64,000 bases of DNA from positions 372,001 through 436,000 of the forward strand of contig JAJKFH010002480.1 of the NCBI GenBank assembly GCA_023333565.1, in the 5' to 3' direction. The notes under the pieces were generated by a model, which saw nothing but the letters and a program-made list of their open reading frames with translations, ran no database searches and had not been told where the DNA came from. Shown one piece after another: positions 24,133 to 36,659 of this stretch; position 1 is the stretch's first letter, and each line of letters starts with the position of its first letter. This DNA is from Puffinus mauretanicus (Eukaryota; Chordata; Aves; Procellariiformes; Procellariidae). The position numbers were made by a program, and so were the translations under genes.

Positions 24133-27100
24133 AAATAGAAAACACAGTACTAAAACAAAGAGGGAGTAAAGATTAACACGGGGGACTTGGTGGCCTAAAT
24201 ATAGACAATTCTGCCCCGCTCCAATGACTTACAGTAACAGAGAATATTCTGCAGCCAACAGAATTTGTCCAATACCCAAAATATAATACAGAGATCTGAC
24301 AGTAGGTATTGCAGCTAGAAAATGTGGCATTCTCTTTGGCACAGCTGTCATATTACACTAAGCCAGTTACTTCCCTTTAATCCTAATTAATACTCCCTCT
24401 TTCCACGCTGTGCCAGGTTCTCTGGTCAGCAGTAATTCTGGGGGGTCCACTGCTGCGCGCCCCGCAGGAACCCTCTGTCTTCAGGCAGCCTGTTCCTCTG
24501 TGCTCCTTCCGTGAAGGAGCAGCTGAAATCGTGAATGAGACGTTACCGATACTAAAGAGAACTCCTGGCATCTGCCCCAGTAGAAGAAATCAGCATATCG
24601 CTCATTAAAGATACCCATACTTACAGAGGGAACACGTGCTTGCCGGACAGTGCGAGTTCAGGGTTGCCATCAGAGGGAGAGGGAGAGCGAGAGGTCTGCC
24701 CCTGCAAAATGCAGACTCCCGCCCTGCCTGCCAAAGCCATCCCATCCCCTGGGTTGCCCCGAGGGTGCTTGCTCGTCTCCCATGCAGCCTGGGAGAGACG
24801 CCACCGGACCTCTTCCAGCTTGGGCTGCGTTTCGACCCCAAACTGCTAAGTAATGTACAAAATAAATATATTTTGTGGGAGGCAGGGATACAAGCTGAGA
24901 TGCCATGCTCTTTCAGGTAGTGCTGATGCTCACAGATATTATTTTATTCCCTGCGTTTTTGAAATTGTGTGATTTACTACAGTTTGCGAATACACACAGT
25001 AACCAAAAGTTATTAAATGTAGCTGATTTTAAAGGACAATGTGCCTTTAACAAATGCTATATATATGTTATATAAGCGTTGCAAATGTTGAACTATATAT
25101 TTTACAGTTTTAGACTGCTATTAATGGGGACAAACAACATGTTTGTAGCCTGAAAATACTGAAATTGTTTGGTCTCTATTTTTTTCTATTTATAGAATTT
25201 CATATTTATCTAAAATAGATCTCCGTGTGCATGTTATGAAATATTTCATTCCAAACACAAGTACAAGATAAATGCAGTTGGTGTGGATCTTGACTTGCAT
25301 CAAGAAATCAAAGCAGGCATGAAGGGAAGAGAGTACGGTATGTCAAACAGCAGTTTTTTAACCATGCAGAAAGTACTGATTAAAAGACGTTGTGTTTGCA
25401 CTTCAGTAGAGAAAACTGTGGGTGTGTGCATGTAATGGACAGTTATAGTATTAGAAATAATTAGAATTAGCACACTTCTTATTCCTTAAAGAACACGTAT
25501 TTCTGTGGAAAGGTACAAGTGCATGATAATGCTGTGAGTGACACTGAGCAGTATGCGGTGCATGGCTGGGTGATTTCTTCTGCCCGCAGCTCGTAGCCAT
25601 ACCCAAGCAGGGCACTATTCACAGCTGGCAAGTGTGCTGCATCGTGTGTTGCTGTCACTCGGGGATGCTCGGTCTCACACAAACCTAGCTCAGCCAGGGT
25701 TTTCCCATCCCACTCACCGCTGGTAATTCTTCCCGCAGCTGCAAAAAGGTGCTGTGCAGCCTGCAAACATCCATTTTGCTTGTGCTCCCTGCCAGAGCCA
25801 GGCACCAAAAGCGAGGGGAGAGGGGAAGCTGGCTGCAGCAGTGTGTGGCAAGCCAAATGTCAATGACAAACGAGGGTCTGGTTTAGTGAGTGTTCCTCGA
25901 GCTGCCCTCCTCCTACCAACAGCCGAATATCTTCAGCACTCCCCCAGCCCAGGAGCACCCAGTCCCTTTCCTGTTGACAAAAATACCCTGAAGATGGCTC
26001 ATTCTGTCTCAGGCTCTCTCATCTGCCGCCCCTTTATGGAGCCCAGCAGTTCTAGCTCATCCACCATCTCCTTTGGCACCCAAGGATCTCCCCAGCCCAC
26101 GCAGACTGCACAGCTTCATGGCTGGTAGGTTTTGTGCAGCAGCAGCGTATCTTACTGTGACTATTGCTGGGGCAAGGTGGGTCCACCTTGTATTGGTATC
26201 CGTGGCATTATGCAAATTTTTGTGTCTATGAAAGTTACCTAATTAAGTCATGTTCCTTAAATGTCTCAAATGGGGTTTCTCAGAAATTGTCTTTGAGCTG
26301 ATGCTCACTGCTGTAACCAGCACGTGCCCAGGGAGCAGCCCAGCTGACGGCTGCAGTACAAGAAGAGCACGGGGGGAGGCACAGCTCCAAATGCCACGAA
26401 TCCCAGTGTCTGCGCCTGCTGTGGAGACATTTGAGGAGGACCTCCTCTCAGGAGAACCACGCTTTACCTGGTGAGCAGGAGGACCCGTCTCCACTTCACC
26501 TGTCAGCCAAGGAGCAGTGAATCAGTAAGTTGAATAACAAACCTCCAAAACTAGGGTTTTTCTGCTTAAGAGTTGTAGAAGAACATGAAACCAGCACTGC
26601 TCAGCTAACTGCGGTGTGGATCTCACTGTGTAAGTCAGCACTGATGGCTGAGAAATGGAGGTCGGCAGATGTAGCTAAGCCTTTTAAAAAGCTTCAGAGA
26701 TAATCCATTGATCTGCTAATTGATGTCAAGCTTTTTTACCAAACAACGTCTTGGGAACTGCATTTGTGTAATTTTTGTTTCTGTTCCTTTATGGTCTGCA
26801 AAATGTTGGGAATAGTGAATACTTCCCAGAAGACTGGAAACGTTTTTGAGGTCTGATGCCTCTACTGGAAATCTTTGAAATAGTCTGCAAGAATGTGGTT
26901 AAAGTGATACAGTCAGCCCCGAGTACTTCAGTTGCCTTCCCCTGAGGAGCTGATAATGACAGCTATTGGATGATGGATGAACCTGAGACAAATTTTGTGT
27001 CCCTATGTCTTCGACAGCGCCTATGTTCTCCAGAAGAGCTCGATACAGGAGTCACTTTCATCATCTTGATTTGTGCAGCGTTTTCCTAGTAGAGGTGCAG

Positions 27101-27682
27101 ATCCTTGTGCAATAATGACAGCTTGCAAAAGTTTCTTTTTGTGGAAGCTCTAGAAATAATCAACAGATCTCGGTAGTCCAGGGCCATAGGCAGGAGGAGG
27201 AAGGAGCAGTGCACTGCTTCACTTTATCTTGATTTGCTCTTATTTAGTACGTGCCCCCAAAGGACATCCTTGAGCTTTTCCAGTCATTTTGCCTCTGACA
27301 GCTACTCCAAAAGCAACAAATATGTCTAGCAAGCATCCGAATGCCCTGAAAACCAATGAGTTTTATCTTCAACCCAGATCTGGAGCAACTGTAGTGAATA
27401 AAAGCTGTTTTTCTAGATTTGATCAGGTGTGTGGCAGCTGACTGCTTTGCCAGTACAGCTGGTAAGATGCCTTAATGACTCCGCACCCAGGAAGAGCAGC
27501 AATAATAGATTCGGATGACAAAAAGTAACTTTTGTTCAGCGCTTAGCCACATAGATACGTAGCAAGCATTAGTCATCTGGAGTACACAGAAAGCCTCATG
27601 AGGCTTCACAGGAGAGCTGTTGATGTTCCTTGTCCCTCAGCAGCATCCCCAAAGAAAACACAGTGAAACGAGTAGTTTAATT
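24133..27682. other. Unique DNA, no gene recognised
   Basis: AT-rich at 24900-25480 and GC-richer at 25560-26130. A 6-bp ATATAT tract and TATATATGTTATATA lie near 25060-25075. No exon or older repeat is recognised. Confidence 0.5.
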
Positions 27683-27714
27683 AGAATCATAGAATCACGG
27701 AATCATAGAATCAT
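27683..27714 (-). repeat. CR1 3' tail: four 8-bp units
   Basis: Four tandem octamers in plus reading are AGAATCAT, AGAATCAC, GGAATCAT and AGAATCAT. On the minus strand this is the ATTCTATG-type tail that ends avian CR1 copies and is thought to serve as the reverse-transcriptase recognition end. Confidence 0.9.
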
Positions 27715-28096
27715 TAAGGTTGGAAAAGACCTCTAAGATCATCAAGTCCAACCGTCAACACCACCATGCCCAGTACACCATGTCCCTAAGCACCTCATCT
27801 ACACGTCTTTTAAATACCTCCAGGGATGGTGACTCCACCACTTCCCTGGGCAGCCTGTTCCAAGGCCTGACCACTCTTTCAGTAAAGAAATTTTTCCTAA
27901 TGTCCAATCTAAACCTCCCTTGGTGCAACTTGAGGCCATTTCCTCTCATCCTATCACTTGTTACTTGGGAGAAGAGGCCAACCCCCACCTCGCTACAACC
28001 TCCTTTCAGGCAGTTGTAGAGCGTGATGAGGTCTCCCCTCAGCCTCCTCTTCTCCAGGCTGAACACCCCCAGTTCCCTCAGCCGCTCCTCATAAGG
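27683..28096 (-). mobile_element. CR1 LINE, 5'-truncated copy, minus strand
   Basis: This is a chicken-repeat-1 type non-LTR retrotransposon, the main LINE of birds. On the minus strand, a frame at 28066-27755 encodes the last 103 residues of the CR1 reverse-transcriptase [15 protein letters not shown] near the start, then a [20 protein letters not shown] block, then a stop. It is followed by the short 3' UTR, including GGTTGGACTTGATGATCTTA in minus reading, and the 8-bp repeat tail. About 414 bases remain, the usual fate of CR1, which is nearly always truncated at the 5' end. Stops are absent from the surviving coding part, so the copy is not very old. No target duplication is evident, as is usual for CR1. 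It cannot move by itself. Confidence 0.95.
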
Positions 28097-31000
28097 GTTG
28101 GGCGATTCTCGGGCAATGGCATGTTGCCACTGAAGAGTAGATTTCTTCTAGCATTGAATCTGCTCTTTCATTTTCTCCCTCCAAGCCAAGAGTATCTATC
28201 GCCTTGCCGCGCTCTGCCCTTGCTGTACTGATGAGGGACTTTTTCCCAGCATGCCGTTAACTCCCATTGTTCCTTGGAAGCACGTGCCTGCGGGCACTTC
28301 ATCACTCCGATCACTATCAGTCCTTGCTGGACACTGCATTTCTTTAGGATAAAGGGCTCTTGTAGGACCCATCAACGAGGCAAACAGCTCTGACAGCCCC
28401 AAGAGCCCAGCCTTGCTCAGCCTAACCCAGTCGCGCTGTGCTGAGGCAGTGGCTGCTTTCCTTTCCTTTACTAGCTTGTGAGTGCATTTTGCAGCTCCTT
28501 TTTTGTTAATTCTTGCAAAAGCTCTCCTTCCTCTCCTGAGCAGAATGGCACAGGAGTTTGAGCTAAATCTTTAACTGGGGTATGCAGTTTTTCTGGCATT
28601 TATGTATTTTAAACACAGTTTTAACTCTCTGGCTGGAGCGGACCACCACGTTGGGGACAGCGAGTCCGAAGCAGTGACTGGGGCTGAGTGGGGCAAGGCT
28701 TTCCTCCCCAGGAGGACGTGGACCCCCGTGGCAGCAGACACGGTGGGGGTGGGAGGCTTGCCTGTCGCCTTTCTGGAGGAGTGGCGGGGAGGATCAGGTG
28801 GATGGTCCCACATCCCCCACCCAGAGCCCACGGGGGATGGACCCCCCAGGAAAAAAAGATTTGTGCCCAGTTACGGTCCAGTGCGCAATGGAAAGTGGAG
28901 CTCAGCTCTCAGCGAGTGCTGCCTGGTGCAGGGCGCGGAGCTTGGCTCTTCTGTTTTCGGGTGACCTGCAGCAGCCAAAGCTCTCCCCTGCGCAGTTGTA
29001 CAGGGGATTAGCAGTAAATGCACTTGCATTACATTAAAATTACTTTCTCAAATTTATTTGTCAGTATTCATGTTTTCCTTAATTAAAGTGGGCCCATTTC
29101 AGCATATACCTGCCCATTCACGTGCATCTCTACATGTATATCTGACCACGACCGCCACCACGTTTGCGTCTGAATAATGATTGTTGTCCAGAATCTGGAA
29201 ATACTTTGCACATTCACAGTTATGTGCAGGAAAGGAATCCTGTGCAGTGCAAACTCTGCATAACCTTTGTAGCGTCTGGAGCAACAGTAAAGCATTTGGG
29301 ATTGGGAACTCCCTGCATTGTTATTTATTGGTATTGCATTCCTGGGAGGACAAGCCAGGGCCTTGTTGTGCTAGGTTCTGCAATTTAAAAAAGCCTTTGC
29401 TTTGATGAATTTACAGCCTAAGTGGCATTGTTCTGTTCTTGATTACGAGTTGTTTTTCAGAAAATAAGTCCAGTTTATTAAATGAAAATCTCTCCTAAAA
29501 TAGACATTTTATTTAGCAAAGTTCCTCTGTGCGTCCATTCTTAGTATAAAACAAATTTATTTACTTCTGTAGTTGAAATTACACATATTAAAGGAGAACA
29601 TAATGTTTCTTTAATTTTGTTTGATGTTCTTTGTCTAGTTTTGTATGAAAGTTGGCATTATGTGACCATCCTGTGGCTGTACACTTGTCAGATCATTTAA
29701 ATCAATGTTTTAATTTCTTATTTTTTATCACAAAGTTTATTGGTTTGTTAGTGGTAATACCCAAATCTATAATGCCTGGAAGGCAAAGCTGCAGCGTGAA
29801 CTCCCCTATAACACTCATCACTGGAGAAATCACACAGAAAGCAACCACAGATTGCCAGGTTCACAAGCACTCCGGTTTGTCTGTCTGTGTGTTTCAGAGA
29901 TGGTTTTTAGATTATTTTTCATATCGTGATGAAAATGTAAAGTAAGCCTTTTTTTTGCAAAAGCTTGAAGTGACTTAGAACTGTAAGAACCTATTGGGAA
30001 GTGTATTTGAAAATCTCAGCCATTCTTAGGGCAACAGTGAACAACACAAATTTTGCACAGGCAGGTGACTTGTGAAGATGGGAGTCTTGGAAAGAAAACA
30101 TAGAAGGAAACCATGCAGGGATGTGGGGCAGGCGGATTCATGGGGCCAGTGAATCAAAGACTTTCACAAAGCCACCTTGTTTCTTCCCCAGTTTCATTTA
30201 GCGAAGAAAGTAGCTGGAAAAATTACCCAGAAATATTTGACCTTCAAAAAGGCCTCTAAGGCACAGTTACCTGATGTTCACTGAACTGGTTCATGTGGTT
30301 CCCACTCTAAATGACTTTCTAGGTTCATCCATGTGTGAAAAGGGGTCTGATTATATGGAGGAGGGCAAATGGGAAAAAGAACTTCAGGAAGGAGAGAAAT
30401 ATGCCAGGGAATTTTACTGGTTATATTTGCTTCAAGGGAAGGAAAGGGCGAATAAATGTAGCCAACTCAAAGTAGCATCTTGGCTTTGAACTTCAAAAGA
30501 AAGTAACATAGGAAAGATGTGGGGTATCAATAGCACTCGATATAAGCTGTTTCATGGAGTTAGGTAGGAATTGTAGAATACATCGTACTTGGCTATCTTA
30601 GCCAGATGACAAATGCTTTTTTTTCCTCAAGTACAACAAAAATATAACAAAAATCCTGTTTTCCCCCCACGTCTTTTCTTGCCTGCTGCCCTTGGCTGCC
30701 CTGCACACAGGAGATCACTTGGCTGTCTGGCCACCGGTGTTCACGCCAGGGTCCGGCCGTGCCCTTTCTGCAGAGTTTCAGCTCTTTCCACTGCATGCTT
30801 CTGACGCTGGAACAAAGCAAGTGAGTTATCTAGGGCTGTAATCTCTATTAGGCTTTAGGGAAAATACTTTTTTAAGGAAAAAAATTCCATGGTTGGCACA
30901 AAAGTGCCTCTACCATGCACTTTTTTCAGTGGAAGGTATAACCAGGTGCACATAAAAGTATGTGCACTTCAATAAACTAAACACTAAACTTCAGTAGTTT

Positions 31001-31397
31001 AGTATTGGCAGAGACACAAAGCAGCATTTTACATGCTGCCCCTCTGCTCTGAACTGCCAGAAGAATTGCATGGATGTGCAGAGAGACAGGCCTTCGTACG
31101 GTGTGAAAACAGCAACACCTGAAAACTTGAAGGCTTCTTGAAACTAGGGAGTTGGATTTCCATCTTTGATGAGAAAGCACAGTGTGCAATAGGAAGTACA
31201 TTTGTGTGGCAGCAAATTATTTTAAATAATCTTGGAACTTAAAGACTTTCATGAATAAAAGCAAGTAGTCAGTACCCCTTCCATCTGCATTATCTAACAA
31301 AAGGAACAAATTCTCTGAGCCAGGGTAGAAAGACAAGAGCGTCAACATGATAATTGTACCACTGAAGCAGTTTTTAATTATTTGACCAAGTATCTTT
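28097..31397. other. Unique DNA, no gene recognised
   Basis: A GC-rich patch at 28620-28960 carries overlapping frames on both strands, none of them recognisable. The stretch 29440-29950 is AT-rich. No exon, RNA gene or repeat family is recognised. Confidence 0.5.
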
Positions 31398-31410
31398 GGG
31401 GGGGGGGGGG
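31398..31410 (+). repeat. G13 homopolymer tract
   Basis: Thirteen consecutive G residues, the longest G run in the window. It is likely length-polymorphic and prone to sequencing error. Confidence 0.9.
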
Positions 31411-31740
31411 AAATATTCAGATTTCACAGTTGACATAGTGGCTTGAAAATTGAAACTCTAAATCCAGACAGGTAGCAATCAGAATTTTTGAGTAGTCCAG
31501 TCTTTCTATCTTGCTTTATAAAATAGCAGTAATCTCCAGTATCCATGGGGCATCATAGCCTGTTCTGCCTGAGAGTCCTTTGAAGACAGGTTGTGGCTGT
31601 GTCCCACTGTGGTCAGCATGTATCTGATTTATGGTTGAAATCCTTCTCTTTGGGGTTTTTGACCATGGTCTACTAAGGATGAGAGGGCTCATACTCCAAG
31701 GCATGGCATTGGCACCTGGAACTGCAGATAGGTGCCTAAA

Positions 31741-32280
31741 TCCCACACCAAATGTGAAGGTGCCCCGTCAGTCTAGCGCCTGCCAGCACAGCTCCTGCGG
31801 CGGCCCGGCACACGCCGGGGTGTATGGCTCTGCCTCGGCGCGCCCGGCGTCGCCCAGCCCTGTTCCCGCTGGGACTCACGCTCCTGGCTCTTCTCTGCAT
31901 CTCTCTGCTGCGCCAAGACCCTCGACGTCCCTGGGGCCAGACCCATGGCAGTGCCACTCCCGGCAGTGCTGTGGCGCTGGGCGCTCGGCGGAGCTCCTCC
32001 AGCCAGAGGCTGAGGCTGCACCGCCGCTCGGCTTTGCTCTGAGGCACGGCGGGAGGGAGCAAGGTGTGGGGCTCGAGGCCTTTCCGGCAGAGGCTTAATT
32101 GGAGCCCTGCTTGCCGGTGCCCAGCTCTCTCTAGCCAGCGGGTCCCTGGGCGAAAGGAGGTTGCCCGTAGGCGGAGGCACCCACCTCCGGGAGGCAGGTC
32201 CTGCTGTGCATGATGCCTCCCGCGGAGGCAGGAGCCGGGGGTGGCAGGTGGGCAGAGACAGGGTGAACCGCGGGGCGGGT
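31741..32280. promoter_or_regulatory. CpG island (best in the window), probable promoter
   Basis: Hand counting gives about 42 CpG in 540 bases at roughly two-thirds GC, an observed/expected ratio near 0.7. This is well above the genomic background on either side and meets the classical CpG-island definition. Such islands usually mark transcription starts in birds. No TATA box is evident. On the plus strand, CAG|GTGGGC at about 32247 is a usable donor. On the minus strand, GAG|GTGGGT near 32190 and AGC|GTGAGT near 31875 are donor-like. Direction is therefore undecided. An imperfect palindrome, GCCTCCCGCGGAGGC, lies at 32215-32229. Confidence 0.6.
31824..32042 (+). CDS. Candidate short ORF with signal-anchor-like N-terminus, unknown
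   Basis: A 72-codon ATG-to-TGA frame lies inside the CpG island. The N-terminus has five arginines in the first ten residues (MALPRRARRR), then a hydrophobic run at residues 13-29 (LFPLGLTLLALLCISLL), then RQDPRR and a basic Ser/Arg-rich end. Positive residues before a 17-residue hydrophobic segment fit a type II signal anchor such as those of Golgi glycosyl- and sulfotransferases. No catalytic domain follows before the stop, and no good splice donor lies inside the frame. The start context is weak at -3 (T) but has G at +4. It may be a truncated gene start, a short microprotein, or chance in GC-rich DNA. The opposite strand is open too (184 codons), which lowers confidence. Confidence 0.2.
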   Translation: MALPRRARRRPALFPLGLTLLALLCISLLRQDPRRPWGQTHGSATPGSAVALGARRSSSSQRLRLHRRSALL

Positions 32281-35200
32281 ACCTGAGCACGACTGTCGTG
32301 AAGGGCTGGAACTACTGCACCTTGCTTGTTGACATGAGGTTATTCCACTTGGCGCTGTGTGGGGTCACCATGCCGAGTTTAACTTCGGATCTAAAGCGTT
32401 TGACTCAAGTTTCCACAGAATTTTGGGACTTTGGAAATGTTCTGCTGTTTTTCAGCATGAGCTCATGAACTTGAAATAAAATTGTTCCTTTGGGGAAGAG
32501 ACAGAACAGATGAAAAATAAGCGCTTATGTGAGATCTGAAGGCTGAGGCAATCTCAAAGCGGTGGTCTTTTCATCTGTGTTTGTTTTCCATCAAATGCAG
32601 GAGCAACTCTGAGCAGGATTTGCCTCAGTTTAGGGAGGCAGAAAAAAATCATAATACGTTGTAAATAAAAGAACCCTGAATAAGAAGATTTTTCAAAAAG
32701 CCATTTATTTTCCTTGACAAGGCATCCAGATGAAAAGTGAATGGTGATTCAGGAGAGCGCTCAAGCACACAGTTACAACAGCTCCCAGACTCCTTCTGAC
32801 AGCAGCCCTGCTGGAAGGCCGGTTTAGTTTCAGCTCATAGCAGCATAAATACGGGATGATGCGGAGTTTGTCAGGCTCGTTCCTCCTCCTTTTGGAGGCC
32901 GAACAACACGCACACATCTGTGCTCCTGAGTTCATGCCCATTCTGGAAATTTGTTTGCCTGATCCTTAAATTTATGTGTTCATCTTGGTCTACACAAAGC
33001 GCACCAAGCTCTGCCAAGTCCGCGGCAGTTAGCTGTGGGCTACAGATGGATGCCTCAACTTACCGGAGAGACTGTGTGGAAGTTTTCTGCCTTCCTGCAA
33101 TGCCTGCTGCTTGTTAACAGCTGATCCCGAAAAGGAGCTGACATAAGGGCACTGAGGAGCATGGCTTTAGAGAAATGCACTCCCTGCAATTCTGACTGAA
33201 AGGGTATGTGCTGAGTAGTTAAACTACAGCAGAGACTGAAATATTTGAGAGGTTTCTACTGGAGCCTGCTTTTAACTATCTGTAACCCTATTTGGAAAAG
33301 GGCTGTACTTAGTATATGCTTTTAGCTTGAATTTGCACTTCTTCAGTATGGAAGGAAGAATGGAAGAAATGTTCTGAGAGCAAATTCCATGTACATCTTC
33401 TGCCATCTGCTAATAGCATGTGTGAGCAGCTCTGCTGCCAGAAACTGAGGAACAAAGATAACATCGTTGTTGAGAAAATTGCACTGCTCTGAAAATAAGA
33501 CTCTTATTCCAGATGACTTGATAGCTCAGCACCCACCGGGGCTGAGTCCGGGGCCAAGTTCTGCTCACCGACACTTGTATAGACCCAGGATAATATCGCT
33601 CAAAGTAGCGTGAGCCCTTACAGGGGCAACGTTGGTCCTGCTGAGCCTAAAGAGCAAGTAAGTTTTATAATCCATTTAGTATGATGGCCTTGTTGGAATC
33701 CCAGAAATGAAATTACTTAGGGTGGGAGGAAGGACAAAAGCCGAAGAGCTTCGTCACTGAAACCACATGGCAGGCAACTTGCAGAAAAAAAATGTGGGGA
33801 GTCCAGACAGCAGTGAAACCCCGAGGAAACTGTTGGAGTTAACCTTCCCATGTCTCTTTTTGCGTCAAGTCTCATTTGCGCGATGCATGTGTCAGTGCAC
33901 CCTTTAACACTGCAACAACGGCGATGGGATCCGAGCCGTCCCAGTCCCAAAGCATGGGTCCTGTGGGAGCGGTCGGAGCCGCACGCCTGCGGCCGGCAGC
34001 GTGCCGGGCTGCCTCCCTCCTGCTGTGCAGCGGGTACGCAGGGCAAGGGATAACCATGAAAAATGAGATTTATAGGTGTGATTTCTGAGCTCTAACGCAG
34101 TCTCTCTCCTCACCGTGTGGCTGGCACAGTGAAATCAACAACACACAGAGAAATTCTACGCAGTACCATTCTTCAAACACCCTCTGTTGTGCACTGGTTT
34201 GCACTGGCTGGATAACAGATGAAACCGGTATCAGGAGAGAAGACGATGAAACATAAGTCGTGTGAGACATGTAGGTAACATGGCAAAAAAGGTCTAAAAT
34301 GATGACAGGATTTTTGTTTGTTTGATACAGCCTGTTAGAAAAGACCCTGGTAAATAGCACTGTCTGTAATTCTGCTTGCAGTCAGCTCAGCTTCATCCTC
34401 CTCCAGGACTTAGCCTGTCATATTTCAGAAAAATGTTACTAGTAGATCTCAGAAGTGTTTAAATTTCAGTGTGGAGGTGGTACAAGGGCTGTATGGTTGC
34501 TCTGACAGTCCGCTTGAAGGGCAGAACAATGAGGAAAAAGATCTGCATTTTGCCTTAGCAGACTGGAGTATATATTTATACCATTACTGCTGGAGCAGGA
34601 GGGGACATGAAATACAAGGAGGGTTTCTGCATGGCTCACACTTTCTTTGTGGCCCCCTTTTCTGCTTGGAAAGCTTCCTTTGTTTTTCAGTAGCATCTGT
34701 AGCACTGGAAACTGGCACCGAATTTTCCCACTTGATGTCACATTATGAAATAGTTAATAGCATTTTTAGGAAGAGAGGGGAGCTGTTTATAAACAGCTTT
34801 TGCGTCTTTCACGTTTCTTATTTCCCTGTTCGTGTTAGAGTAATTGCATTTGTGACAGTGCTGGATGAATGCAGGAATGGCGCTACCTGGAGTAATGTGG
34901 TTGCTGCATGTCTCCACTGTGTGACCCAACACACCGGCCCTGGCTCTGTGCTCCCTGGACACCCAAATCTCTGGGTGGGTCAGGCAGCGATGACGTACGT
35001 GCAGGGAATGCAAAGTTTCTACCTAAGATGTGTAAGCTCCTGGTTCTTGTATCATTCCTAAAATCCTAGTATAAATAAAACAATAAAATCCTGAAATAGT
35101 ATTACAGAGTTTCACGAGAAAGTTCTTACATGTGTTATTACATGTGTTGATAAATCGCACATTCCTTCTGGACCTACAAAAACTTCTCTGGCTGAAATTC

Positions 35201-35522
35201 TCTCTATGAGAGATGCAAATTCAGCATTCCCAAATGGTGGCATGTTCTTCTCATCAAAACCGAATGGTCTGATGACAAGAAGGCACCAAGCAAATCCCCC
35301 AGATCTGAAGATGTTTCTATTTTTTGTTCAGAGCAAGCAGTCATGTCCCTGGAGAGGTGAATTCTTGTGTCTAGTCTCCATCCTCTCGGTGCTGAGAAGT
35401 TGTCTTTTGAAGGACCCCCACCCTTTATCCCACCAAGCCCCAGGCCGGCTGCGAGGGAGGGACAAGCCAGGCAGGTGGAGGGAGGGCCGGTGCCATGCAC
35501 GAGGGGCTTGGTGGGAATGAGC
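32281..35522. other. Unique DNA, no gene recognised
   Basis: A 196-codon frame at 34471-35061 (plus) has no recognisable domain and is within chance expectation. A GC-rich patch lies at 33930-34040. No repeat family is recognised. Confidence 0.45.
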
Positions 35523-35547
35523 GGGGCCAAGCGGGTGTGGGAGGGGG
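35523..35547 (+). other. Canonical G-quadruplex motif
   Basis: Four G runs lie at 35523-35526, 35533-35535, 35539-35541 and 35543-35547. They are separated by loops of 6, 3 and 1 bases, which satisfies the standard pattern of four runs of at least three G with loops of 1-7. It sits in a G-rich stretch (35440-35560). Confidence 0.75.
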
Positions 35548-35627
35548 AGCACTGCCACCACGGATGGAGCCTGGGAGGCCAGAGTGAATGTCAAGGGGCA
35601 AAGAAAGAAGGCAAGGAACAGCACAGT

Positions 35628-35675
35628 GGAGGAGAAGGAGGGGAAGGAGAGGGCAAGGAGGAGAGGAAAAAGGAG
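35628..35675 (+). repeat. Polypurine tract (GGA/GAA-rich)
   Basis: Purines run unbroken from 35628 to 35653 and again from 35655 to 35675, with one C between. It is built from GGAG, GAAG and GAGG words. Such a tract can form a triplex (H-DNA) and is probably length-variable. Confidence 0.8.
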
Positions 35676-36659
35676 CACTGTACTCTTGGGGCAAGGAGAG
35701 GCACCAAGGAAAGGAAAATGGTCATCATGACATGAAAACTGTCCTCTGTTGATGTTGTCCAACCTTTCAGGCTTCACCGCTCCTCTTTGTGCCAAGGCTT
35801 TCCCATTCCTCCTCTCCTAAAAGCTGTCCCTAGTCCTCCTCCTGAGCTTACTTACCAGAGCTGAAAGGACATGCTGTGTCACCGGTCAAATGCACATCCA
35901 CCCCTGAATCAGGCTTTTCTTCATCTATCTACCACCTACTTAATACGGGCAAAGGCAAAGGAGGCTAAAGATACTAACAACTGTCGAACTGCCAGGTAAA
36001 TCTGCTAGTTTGAAAACTAATACAATGGCAGAGTATACAAGGTGTGCACCTCTTCAAAAGTAAACATCCATTTACAGCAGGATTATAAAAATCTTTGAGG
36101 CACTCAAGTTGCCTGTGGCTTTTCACCCTTTTATCTCCAGGAGTTATTGCTCAATGAGGGAGTATGTGGTGTTTTGCGTGAACCGAGAAGTAATTGTGAG
36201 CAGCTACTTAAATAGCCCTAATTATGTTTAGAGAAGGCTATTCCCTGAAAGCAGCTAGAATCTGTGAATAAACATATTGCCACTGGTGACCACCTGATCT
36301 GTGCATATGGACCTAAAAAAAGCCAGTTTGCTAAGTTTAAGTACCTCAAAATAAAGCTGAGCAGACACCAGACGCCAATAGCTGTGCCTGCTCCATGCAC
36401 GCTACCAAAAGCAGCATTGTACAGGGGCTTTGTAGTGGAGGAGAGTGCAGCTCAGGTCCTTGTGGCATTGCGGACGACCACATAATGTTTAGCCAGCCCA
36501 TCATGCGCTCCTGAGGGTACTAGTGGGCTTAAAATACAGGCCTTTAAATACCACACGGACAAAGAAAGATGAAAAAGTGACCAGGCCCCATGAATGGGGG
36601 ATGGAGAAACCCAAGGGCTTATTTTGCTTAATCCTTTTGCAAACATACTCAATGTCTGC
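35676..36659. other. Unique DNA, no gene recognised
   Basis: No exon or repeat is recognised. Composition changes from G-rich on the left to AT-rich at 36000-36480. Confidence 0.5.

Noticed and set aside
27720..28019. 99-codon plus-strand frame at the CR1
   Set aside because: It is the antisense shadow of the CR1 coding sequence, which runs on the minus strand.
31736..32290. 184-codon minus-strand frame across the CpG island
   Set aside because: High GC lowers stop frequency on both strands. The product is Arg/Pro/Ala-rich without a domain.
34471..35061. 196-codon frame, plus strand
   Set aside because: No recognisable motif; the length is compatible with chance.
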